DNA from: Brachycybe producta | Lineage: Eukaryota; Arthropoda; Diplopoda; Playtdesmida; Andrognathidae | Reading direction: 5' to 3' | Assembly (NCBI GenBank): GCA_036925085.1 | Contig: JAUPFP010000001.1 | Span: forward strand, 20,051,229-20,115,228 | DNA: 64,000 bases | Shown: piece after piece, positions 32,101-44,100 of the stretch | How the letters are laid out: every line of letters starts with the position of its first letter | Numbering within the stretch: the first letter of the stretch is position 1 | The notes under the pieces: generated by a model | Seen by the model: only the letters and a program-made list of their open reading frames with translations | Told to the model about the DNA's origin: nothing | Database searches by the model: none | Program-made: the position numbers and the translations under genes

Positions 32101-35100
32101 ACCCACGGTAAATTTGACTTAACTTACCGTCGCTGACCCTCCTTGGGACGGGTCGAAGCGCTGGCCAGCCCTCCTCTTGTACCCGTCCGTGCCACGGGTA
32201 GCGCCGATCGGAGGATCCTCCACGCCGCAAGCCGACGGACGAAGACCGCCGAACAAGACGAGGAATCCACGGTAGATTCCCGATGAATCCTACCGTGGAT
32301 GAACCGCGCGCGAAGCACCGGCCGACACGATGATGCACATGCCGAAACAGGACGGTGGTGGGCGGCAACCCCAGCCGAGAACCCCCACCCTCCCCGCGGT
32401 AACTTCCCCAGTATTATTAAGCAAATAATAAAAGACACGGACACAGTGGTTGTAGAGAGTGAAAATAAACAATATATTTATTCAATGGAATAAACCAAAA
32501 ACACTCACTTATAAATGGGCAATATCTGCTGGTAATTGTACCAGCAGAGAGCCAACAAAGAGATGAACAATAGGTGAATAGAGCTGAGTCTCCTGGCTAA
32601 TTCCTGCCAGGAGAAGAGGTTAATAACCTCTTTATCCAAACAAAGACACAAGATGAATGGTGGCCATCTTGGCCACCTGCTGATTGAAGGAGCAACAAGC
32701 ACATGCACTCTGCATAAGGGTTTCACTTCCACTGTCCAGTATACAATGGCCGCCGCCATTATATACACCCCCAGGCTGCTCCACCTGGGGGAGGACAGGG
32801 ACCCTTGCTGGCCATTTTGTCGTCTGCCTGGCACTCAATTTAGCAAGTGCCTAGCAGACGACATGGGATTTAGTTCTGCACCAAAAAGGAGCAGAACTGG
32901 GTCGTCACAATCCTCTCAACTTCCCTGATCCGCCCCGGGATCAGGTCGGCTGAGCCAGCAAGGATTGCGCCCATGACCCCCACTCAGTTTCAAACTGATT
33001 TCTTCGGTGGTGGATTCATCGGAGCCACCATCCACTCCGACATCCACCGACGTATCCACCATGAACACATCCGGGTGTTTCTCCACCCGAGACCGACATC
33101 GAAATCAGTCCCCCTGAGTCTTAACACCTCCTGCTGTCGAAACGCTTCGACGGCAAGTGTGTCAAGTTGCGGACTCTGACGAAGAGTCCGACTTGTAAGA
33201 AGGTCTACGAGAGCGGCCGCGGGATCGGACACGCTACCTCGTAGAGGGTGGGTGACAAATTCTCCCACCATTCCTTCCAAGTCGCAGCCAAGGAGACGCT
33301 GGACGTATGGGGCCGCGAGCTGGGCTAAACGTACGAGCCCAGCTCCTGTCCCCACCACGTCTAGAACAGCAAAGCATCTCCTTACCGGGTTGACGACCAG
33401 CAACACCGGATAGTCCGTACTGCCAAATGCCAGCACATAACGCATGGCAAATGACGGCAACGACGGCGTCCACGGAACTGGGAGTGGCTCTCCCAGACGA
33501 TAGTATCCGTGGTATTGGTACCCCTCCATTCCCGGCTGGTCCTGCCACAGACCAAGCCGGTTATTCAGAAAGACCTCTCCTTCTGAATACGGAGGCTCCG
33601 CACCAAAGCGTCGACCCTCGCCCTCAGGCTCAGGAGACTTGGCTCTTTCTTCCGGTCCTAGGGCCGCAAAGACCCCATCATCGGGACCCGGAGAGAAGGG
33701 TGTCCTTCCTACGGAAGGCACGGGACCACGTTTGGCGGGAACGTCATTTTTCCCCGCCGGGCTGCCCCCACCGCTAGGTAACGGTGAGCTGACCCGGTGG
33801 AGAGTTCCCACCGACCGGACTAACAAGTTCGGTACCGCCACCACCTTCGGGGAGGATGACGGTATACCGAGAACAACGTCTCGCATTGACCGATCATCCA
33901 TCCGCGCCGTCCTACTATGACGGGTATGGTGCGGTTGGCTCCCGGCCGACACGGCCACACCGTGTCGGGACTCCTCCTCCTCGGTCCCGATACTTCCACC
34001 ACCACCAGTCCCCTGGGACACACGGGTGGAAGCTTTCGGACCTCCCTTCTTCTCATGATGGGCCTTCTTGCCCTTCTTTTTCTTCTTTTTCTTTTTCTTC
34101 TTTTCATGAGAAGAAGGTTCACCGTGCTGTGAGCTGGACGCACCGAAGCTCACAGACTTACCGGGCCGGGCAGTCTTAGGAGGGTGGTTAGCCCCCTTCG
34201 ATTGACTGGACTTACTAGTTGCAGACTTTCTAGCCGAAGCTGTACTAGTCTTTGAACTAGCTCCCGTAGCCGAACTGACGGTTGAGGATGCTCGTGTCGC
34301 CACGAAGCGTCCCTTCCCATCCCGGGGAAGATCTCTCTTCTCCGGGGCAAGGGTCGGCTGACCCTTGCCACCAACAGGTTTAACTGCCGCACCTTGGTGA
34401 GGTGCCTTGGCAGCTTGTATCGCCCCCCTCTGGGCGATACGCTGTTGGCCAGCGGCCGTGGTGGCACTCGGAATAGGAGTGGCACCAACTCCGACGGGAG
34501 GTTCCCCTGTACTGAGCGGATTCCTGGCATCAGCATCCCGCAGGGGCAGAAACTGAGAGGCCTGGAGCTCAAACTCCCGACGGCGTGCAGCCTTCTTGTC
34601 CCGCAGGACAAGGGCAGCACATCTGGCCGCTTGTGCCTGGTGGTACCGCAAGCGGTCCTCCTGGCTCCACTTTCCTTTGGGAAAGCCGGCCGGACCTCCA
34701 CGAGAGGTCTTAGCCTTCTTTCCCACCGGATTACTGGCCAAAGGTGGGGTGAAGGGGCGGGGACGTTTCTGTCCCTGACCACCACCACCACTGGCACGAG
34801 TGCTCTTTCTTGGAGCGGGAGGAGAAGGCTGATTGGCCTTCTTTTCCGCTCTTCGGTCCCTCTTGGGAGTTGCAGACTGCCAGCCTGAACAGCCAGCCTC
34901 CGCTTCGGTTGGTCCCGAAACCGGAGGCTGACCAACAGGCCAGGCAGCACCAGCAGCTCCCTCAGGATGAGCTGGCGACACAGGGAGAAGACCCACTGCC
35001 GGCGTAAACTTCGCCAAGGCAGCCTTCGTCCGCTCCAACTGTGCCTCCCTCTTCGCCAGGGCTTTCATCCTGGCGGTGTACCGAGCAGCTCCGGACTTCT

Positions 35101-38100
35101 TTTTGGATTTAGAACCGTCCTTACGGAACTGCTGGGTAGGGTACTCCCCAACGAAGTAGCGTTTCCCATCCGACGCCAGGAAACCACCTGACGCCGATTG
35201 GTACTGCGCGGCTTCATCCTGCCTTTCCAGACAGGCCGCTTCCGTCTCCCCAACAGGGTCAACCGGAATTGGACTGCCCTTCCGGGCTGGAGTACCCTCC
35301 TGGGATCCGGTCACAGACCGTTTACCCAGGGAGCCTGATCCTCTCCCTTCAGACTCCGAAGAGTCCTCTGAAGAGAGGATCCGTTGGCCTCGCCACCGCC
35401 TGGAGACGGGCACCACATCATCTTCCATGGTGTCCATCTCCGCCTCCGTGTCAATGACCAGAGTTCCTCCCAAGGAGGCATCTCTGCTTCCCTCAGCCAG
35501 GCTAGCCAATTCTAGCCGGCCTTGGTCCGCCGGAGGATCACACTTCGTCAAAGAGGTAGCTGCCAAACCGGTGGCCACCTCTTCGACGGGCGTGCTGGCC
35601 CGCACCGGCTCACCAACCGCCGGGATCTCCATGGCTCCCAACCTAATGGTCGCCCTCGGAGAACCCACGGTGGGAGGCGGTGTCAACCGTCCCCAAACAG
35701 ACCCATAGTATAGAGGGGTCCGAGGGGACGGCTGGGTCACCACAGCATCATCAGCCAATAGCAGACCCAAAGGTCCGCCGTCGGCCAAGTCAGCTATGGC
35801 CCGACCCAAAGAGTCCGGGGAGCAAGCGGCATCCGACTCCAACAGCTCTGCATCCCCCGGATGCAACGAGCTGAGGGAGGAGGAACCGCTGCCACCCCCG
35901 CCAGTTTCTTCCGTCTCCGCCGTGGCTACCTGAAAGAGATCAAAAAACACCGTAAGTATTTGACCTACTACGGTAGGAAACATTTTCCACGGACCAAAAC
36001 CGCGAAAAAATGTTTTCCGGCCGGGCAGGCACCGTGGTACACGGCCAAAGCCGTCCCCAACGGTAATTGCACGGTCGGAACCGGCCAAAAACATTTTTGG
36101 TCGGTCCAAACCCCGTAATTTTACGTTCGGTAACTTGGGCGGTGATTTCCACGGTAAATTACCGTAAGAAATCCCGTTTCCACCGTCCATATCCCGTGAC
36201 CCACGGTAAGAACCGTCCTTCACGGGAATTGCACGGTCGGAATCGGCCAAACAGGTGTTTGGACCGTCCAAACCTGGCACCGATAATTCAGGTTGCTTGG
36301 GGCGTGGTTTACACGGAACACTACCGTGCAAAACCACTTTCCGTCCGTTCGAACACCGTGGATCACGGTCGAAACCATTTTCCACGGTGGTTTCACGGAC
36401 AGAACCGTGCAAAAACACCTTTTCACCGTCCAAACTCCGTAGAACTTGGTCTCCACCAAGTCCCACGGTGTTCTGACGGTAAAACACCGTGTTATGCACG
36501 GCCCCATCGGCGGTAGCATCACCGTCAAAATTGTTACGGTGATGCCTCCACCAAAACCACGTGTTCAAGCGGTCAATGACCGCTTGACACACCCAACAGC
36601 AATAAAATAATACTGCCAAAGGGCAGGAAAAGGAAATTCCCCTTTGGGGACTTACTTTGTTTTTTGTAGCATCCAATAAGCCTGAGTTTTTGCCGTTTTT
36701 TCGGTGAACTTTTCGTTTTTTAACCAAATTAGCGGCAAACGACCGTCTAAATTTTAATTTAAAGGCAAGATGGCGTTTAGCCGCTAATTTCACCGGAGGA
36801 ACGGCTAACAGCGGCGGCTTGGCGGCTAAAACATCATTAGCCGCCTCCATTGCTGTTACCATAGAGATTCTACCGTCGTCTGCCACAATAGGAGCAGATA
36901 CACGGCATGAATCTTTATGGAAAGACTCAGGAGAGAGATCTTTAGGGGAAATCACTGCTGCAGACTCCTCTTCGAGTTTGCAGCTGGGAATTGCGGATTT
37001 CTCCACCCAGCTCCCCCTGAACAGCCGCCATCTGTCCGTGACAGACAGGCGGCGCCCAGTCCAGGGGTCACTGCGCTCCCAATCTTTATTTCCCCAATTC
37101 AGGTCATCATCCCACAACAGAGAATGACCTGCTCTCTCCCACCAGGACAGGGACTTCCAAAGTCCCTGCACCACCCTGGTGCCAATTGAAGCTCCAGAGG
37201 AAGCTTGCATAACCTCAAAGGCCCTGGGTTTCCTCGGACGGAGGTAATACCGGGGCCGAGGTGCTTCCTCTGCCTCAGAGTCAGTTGACTCCACCACCAA
37301 GCTAGGCTGGCCAGAAGGTCCTGGAGAGACATCATCCCTCCTCTCACTTCTAGCTGACCCAGACTCAGCATCACTGGACCCTTCAGAGTTCGATGAGGTT
37401 TCAGAGCCACCTAGGCCATCTTCCTCACGAACCCCACATGTGGGAATGTACGGCTTCAAGTTATCAACGTGAAACCGGTCCCGCACCTTCCGACCATACC
37501 CATCTACGAATTCTACCTCGTAGACCAGGTCGGAAACCTGCCGGACCACCGTACCCAGTTCAGCCTTGTAAGCGAAATTCCACTTCTTGGCTTGACCGAG
37601 CTTCCCAGCCATGTCCCTTATCCAGACCTTATTACCAGGCTGGTATCGGGGTGGCTCCACCCGGCCGGCGTCATACCGACTCTTTTGCCTCCTTTGAGCG
37701 GCCGCCAAATTTTGACGAGCACGCTCTTCCACGGCTTGCTGGTCGGGCAAGTCGCGGACCGGACCGTTAGGAAGGAGATTGTCAATCCCCAACCTAGGCT
37801 CACGACCAAACAACAATTGGTACGGAGACACTTCCGTGCTCTCCTGCACCGCAGTGTTGTAGGCCCACACGGCGGGCCGCAATTTCTCCCACCAATCACG
37901 TTGGTCCTTGAGGGGATCAAGGTAACGCTTGATGGTTTCCATCACGGTCTTGTTCGTACGCTCCGTAAGCCCATTGGCCTGCGGATGGTACGCCGTCGTG
38001 AAGTGCTGCACTATACTATAGCGCTCCCGGAACTTTCGCAAAATCTTGCTACAGAACTGGGATCCACGATCCGAGATGAGAGTAGTCGGAGTACCGTACA

Positions 38101-41100
38101 CCGACAAGATCTCATCTTTCAGGAACTTGACAACACAAGCGGCCGTAGCCCTTCGTACTGCCTTTGCCACGCCGTACCGGGTGAAGTAGTCCACCATAAT
38201 CAATACATATGTGACTCCACCCACAGACGCGGGAAAAGGCCCAACAAAGTCCATTCCCCAGGCATGAACCGGGTACTCAGGAACTATGGGTTGCAAGAAT
38301 CCTTGAGCTCTTGCGAACTGTCGTACTCTCTGACACACTAAGCATGACTTAACATACTCCACCGTGTCACGTTTCATACCTAACCAGTAGAAACGAGTAC
38401 GCATACGTTGGTAGGTCTTGTACACTCCGAAGTGACCAGCTTCGGAGCTATTGTGCAACTTCCGCAAGCAGAAGGCTTGACACGACCTCGGCACAACCAA
38501 CACAGTTCTAGTGCGATCCTGAATGGATTTGATGGCATACAACAACTTGTCTGCCACCACGAACTTGAACCTTAAGTCCGAGTCGGGGTCGGTGGAGAGC
38601 TCACGCTTCACCTTGGAGCACCAACTGTCGTTGGCCTGCTCCATTACCCAATCCACCTCAGACCGGATCCGGTAAATCACCTCACCCACGTCGGCTTCGA
38701 CGTGTTCAGGCAAAGAAGGATCAACAACTTCATTCACCGGATACCGACTCAGACAGTCAGCATCCTCGTGAAGTTTCCCCTTCTTGAACTGAATCTTATA
38801 CCGGTACTCCTGCAACTGCATTTGCCAACGCCCCAACCTGCCTTGCAGGTTTTTGGCAGTCTGCAAATGACAGAGCGCATGGTGATCTGTGACGATCACA
38901 AAGTCCCGGTTAAAGATGTAAGGTCGGAATTTACCCACGGCAAACATGATCGCCAAGCATTCCTGCTCGGTGACACTATACCGTGTTTCCGGTCCCTTCA
39001 TGAGCCGGCTAGCGTAGGCCAGAACCCGAGGAGCCTTGTCCTCCGGTAGCTTCTGGTATACTACGACACCTAGACCGTACCCACTAGCATCGGTGTGAAT
39101 TAACACCTCACCACGTGGATCATACATGGTGAGAACCGGTGCTTCGGTTAAAAATGCCTTTAACCGCTCGCAAGCTAGACCACACTGCTCCGACCAGTCG
39201 AAGGACACATCCTTCCTGGTCAGATCATGCAGAGGTCTGGCGATCTTGGCAAAGTCCTTGATGAACCTACGGTAGTAGCCGGCCAGTCCAAGAAAACTTC
39301 GGACGGCGGTCACCGTTGTAGGGACATCGAACTCCTCGACTGCTCTTACGAGTCCCGGGTCCGGAGCAACTCCCTCGGCACTCACAATGTGACCGAGATA
39401 TTTGACTTTGTCAAAACCGAAGAAACACTTCTTCGGCTGGAGTTTCAGCTCCGCCCCTCGTAACAGTCTCAGGACGGTACTCAAGCGTTCAAGAAACTGC
39501 TCAAAGGTGCTCCCAAAGACGATAATATCGTCTAGGTACACCAAGCAGCTCTCCCACTTGTGTCCCGCCAACAAGAGGTCTAACGCTCTTTGCATCGTGG
39601 CAGGAGCATTACAGAGTCCGAAAGGCATTTTTCGAAACTCAAATAGACCTTGAGAGCAAATGAATGCTGTTTTCTCAATGTCTTGCTCCGCCATCCTGAC
39701 CTGCCAGTAACCACTAGCAAGGTCTAAGGTTGCGAAATACTTCGCTCCAGCAAGTGAATCGAGGGCATCATCGATGCGAGGTAACGGGTACTGATCCGCC
39801 TTAGTTTGGGCATTCAGTCGCCGATAGTCCACGCAAAAACGAAAGCCACCATCCTTCTTGCGAACAAGCAAGATAGGGCTCGCGTAAGGACTATGCGAAG
39901 GTTGGATTACCCCTGCATCCAACATCTTCGCTACCTCTTCTCTCTCGATTGCACGAGCCGCCGGAGCGGTTCTTCGCAAACCTTCACGCACAGGAGGTAG
40001 CCCACCGGTATCAATAGTGTGCTCGACGAGCGGGGTTTCCCCCAGCTCTGTATAATCGAACGCAAAATGATCACGGCGTTCTAGCAGGAACTCCCGAAGC
40101 TGTGCCGCCTCCTCAGGCTTCAGACTAGGTCCGATTTTAAGGCACTCTTCGAGAGTGGGTTTAACTTCCGCATTGAGGATCCGGCGACCTTTCTTGGTTG
40201 CCCCTCTCAACTTAGGCGGAAGCCCCCCTGGTCGACCATCTCCATGAGTGGGGTCTCCCCCTCTCAACTTAGATGGAACGTCCAGTCCCACCACTAGGGC
40301 TGCCTCCACAGCTTGAGCTGTCGCCACACCCTCCCCTGTTTCCAGGGCAATGGGTACGTCGGCGACGTTCTCAAGCCAAATGTCGTAAGAGCCTTCCTCT
40401 GTGGCTTCGGCAATCCCTGCCACTGCCAACAGACCACGGCCACCTAAGGCTTTACGATGGGGCTCAACGAGAAGCAGCTGTCCAGGGCCAGCATGCTCTA
40501 TCAAGCTCACGGAAACTACCTTCCGCTCATGAGCTGATAACCATACGTTCTGCAATAGTCGCAGGGAACAAACTTCCCCGCTCCTAATTGGAGAACTGGT
40601 CTCGGCGAGCGTAGGTGACACAATGTCAACCCACCCATCCACCTTTTCAGGCTCTGCAGGCATACCTTCCGGGAACCCAAAAGGAGGAAGTAGCACCGGC
40701 TCCACAGAATCGTGAAGCCTCGCCAACGCCTCCAACACCGAGTTCGGAAGTTGTACCGAAGTACCCTGCGCAGCCTGGACGGCCAGTGCGGCATGAAGAG
40801 CATCTGGATGTGCATTCCAGATGTCTTCCCGGAAATATACTTTCCGGCTCACGACGTCCAACATTAACCCAAACCGGGAAGCCAGGTCAACACCTATTAC
40901 GGCTTCCCCTTCACCCTCAATGAGGAGAAGATGGGTATGTATGGACCGTCCGTGGATTGACATGTCCACGTACATGACTCCTTCTATCTGGATGGAGTAC
41001 CCGCTCATGCCCGTCAGGAATGAGGGGAGGCTAACCTCCTGCACCGGTAACTCCATCTCCCGTGCCACCGACATGCTCATTACCGATACTTCGGCACCGG

Positions 41101-44100
41101 TGTCGACGATCGACTCAACCAGCCGACCATCCATCGACACCAGAACACGCGGTGCCCCACGCAAGTAAGCACGGCTCTGTAATTCCGGAATGGGCAACCG
41201 TCGTTGCCCGACATTACTTCTCTGAGCCTCATCCGGTCGTACCGGATGCTCAGGGGCCTGGCTTCCAGTCTCCACACCAGGAGACCCACCAGGCCTGGGC
41301 GCACCAACGCTCGAAGCCCTCGTAATGCCCGTACCGTTCGGACCTTCCTCCCCCTCATCAGGGAAGAAAGGTGCCACCCAGCTCTCCAGCCGGGCAAGCG
41401 CAGCTTCCAGTGTGGGGCTTGGCTCCTGAAATACCCACTGGGTAATTTCTGGGTCCGCAGACCTAGCCAGAGGCACCCCTGCGTCATGCAGGATACCCAC
41501 ATATCTGGAGACTGCCCGAAGGTACGCTCCTTCTTTACTTCGCCGGCTTTGCCGGACACCTGAGTTTTGAAGCATTACCGGTCGACTGCAGCTCAGTTCT
41601 GCAGGGACCGGCGCCGGTTTAACGAGGGTGGGCCCTCGTTTCTGGCGACAGGTAGATAGAACATCTGTCCATCAATGACGGTGGACAGATACTCCCGGCC
41701 CTGCAGTACCACGGGTGCTAGACCCGGCAGGTACTGCACCACTGGGCTTTCGCCCGGTGGTACTCGAGCAACCTGTCCTTGGGCAACTGCCCTCGGACAG
41801 TCCTTCCTAAGGTGACCCATTTGGTTACACCGAAAGCATGGACCTGGTTGCCTACGAGTAGGACCTCCACCTCCAGCCGTTTGGCTGGAACTTGACGGGG
41901 CTGCTGTGGACTTATTTCCACCCTGGCTCTGCCGCTTCGTCTTCCTTCCCTTCTGCCCTCCGGTCTTGCCAGTAGCTCCGTCCGATTTGGACGGTGCCGC
42001 TGCCTTCACACCCGAAGAGGTAGAAGTAGACGTAGCAGAGCTCTTGGGCTTTGCCACAGCACCAGAGACCTTGGCCGCAGCCTGAGTCCCTGGTACCGTC
42101 AAGGTACGGGCAGGTAACGCTCCCGCCGTAAGCATGTCGGCCTCGACCAACATTGCCTCGGTGGTAAAGTCCCTGACCGTCTCAGCTTTCGATCCCCAGA
42201 GAGGTCTGAGAATCTCCGGCTGCAGTTTCTTCTTATACCGGAGGAGTCGACAAGACTCATCCTCACCAGGAGAAACTCGTTCTGCTAGCTCAACAAAGCG
42301 CCAGTAGAACGCCTGGAGTGATTCCGCAGGCCCTTGCTTCATGGCCTCGAAACGGTCGAAACAGGCCTGAGCCTGATTCTTCGTCCCAAAGCGGTGAAGC
42401 ATAGCCTGCCTCAACTCCGGCCAGGTCAGGTTCGGCTTGAACTCCACCAAACAGGCGTAATGTTCCTCAGCCGGACCATCGAGCAGGTACGTAAAGAAAC
42501 TGCACCTGGCCTCATCCGTCCAGCGCTGAGCCCGAGCTTTGGCTTCGAACTGCCGGAGAAAAGGCGTAATGTCCTCTCGTCCATCATAACGGATAAACGA
42601 GTGAACTGGGTTAAAAAACCCAAACGCCTGAATCTCCGACGGGACAGCCAGTGCAGGCGTCCACGGCGCGGTACTTACCCGCCGTGGTGCCCTGCTCCGG
42701 TTCCCCGAAGTCTCAGCATCGGGTTCAGCATCCTCGGGTTCCACCAAGTGGACCCGTGGTCGCTGAACGGGCGGAGGAACTCCCCGACCGCCTCCCATAG
42801 GAGCGGTCCGAGTTCCTCCACCTGGAGGCACCCGCCTGGCCGGAGCCGGCGGCACCTCCCTACCTGCACCTTCCCGGTGCACGGGCGACGGTGTGAACCG
42901 AGGTTGCGACCGATGGAGCCGCCCGATCCCTGGGGAAAGATGACCCTGCCATCGCAGTTCATCAATCCCCCTGGCAACCTCACGGAGCTCCTCCTCAGTC
43001 ATCGACGCCAACCATGACGTCGTATTCACTGAGGGTGGCCCCGGGGTCCCTACCACCTCCCCCGCTAAGGGATTACCTCCACGTCCAACAGGACGGGAGG
43101 CGGTGGAGGTTAACAGGCCGGCCATAGGCCGTACGCCTGTCCCAGTTGGGGTCGGTGACCCTCCATCACCACCGTCTCCCGGTGCTCCACCGGAGGCAGT
43201 GTCCCGACGGTGCGTCCGCACCGTCACAAAGCCTCCAGCCGGAGGTTGGTCCGTAGAGACAATTTCTACGACACCTTCCTCCGTGGAGTCACCGGGTACG
43301 TTCTCGCCAACAGCACCCTCAACAGGGTGCCGCCCCTCCGGCCGCCTTCCACGGCCGACGGTGCGGGAACGCAACTCCAATCCTTCCAACAAACTGCTTC
43401 CCCGACCAGACATCGGGAAACCAGGGTCTTGGCCGATTTCGTCCGTGCGAACACGGGCAAAACTGGCCACCACTTGTCGGAAGGAACTCTACCGTAAAAT
43501 ACGGTGAATTTACGGACAAGAGTCCGCAAAACACCGACAATTAACGGTAGAACCGTAAACTACCGCAGTTTCACGGACAAAAGTCCGTGTCCCACGGTCA
43601 GATTTACGGTGGAGTTCCTTCTTACCGTTTTCGACCGGTGATATACGGACAACCGTCCGCTATTCACCGTCTATTCGCGGTAAAAAGCTCTTTCACCGTC
43701 CTAGAACGGAGATACACGGACAACGGTCCGTAATCTACCGTCCACCAACGGTGAAACTGACTTCTTACCGTGTTCGAACGGTGATTCACGGACACAAGTC
43801 CGTAATCCGCCGTCTACTAACGGTAAAACTTGACCGTAACCCGGTTTTACCACGGTATCACGGACAACAGTCCGTGTCCCACGGTATCACCGGTAAACCT
43901 GGCCGTAGACGGGTTTCCGCCGCAGTTCCACGGACAAAAGTCCGTGCCCTACGGTGTACTACCTGTCTACCGGACAAGCTACGGTAAAGTTGCCTTTTTA
44001 CCGGGTTCTACCGGTCCTGCACGGTAAATCACCGTGCTACCGGTATACTGACGGTAAAAACAACCGTTATCCCGCGTTCGGACGGTCCTGCACGGTCAAC

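Noticed and set aside
34150..34950. Minus-strand 266-codon frame inside the pol extension
   Set aside because: Same strand as pol but another frame; composition (Arg/Pro/Leu-rich) is that of a frame-shifted reading of the pol extension.
37469..38341. Long plus-strand open frame of 290 codons, and several others of 100-230 codons in 33400-43500
   Set aside because: They lie opposite the gypsy gag and pol frames, have no family motifs, and are explained as antisense shadows of GC-rich coding DNA.
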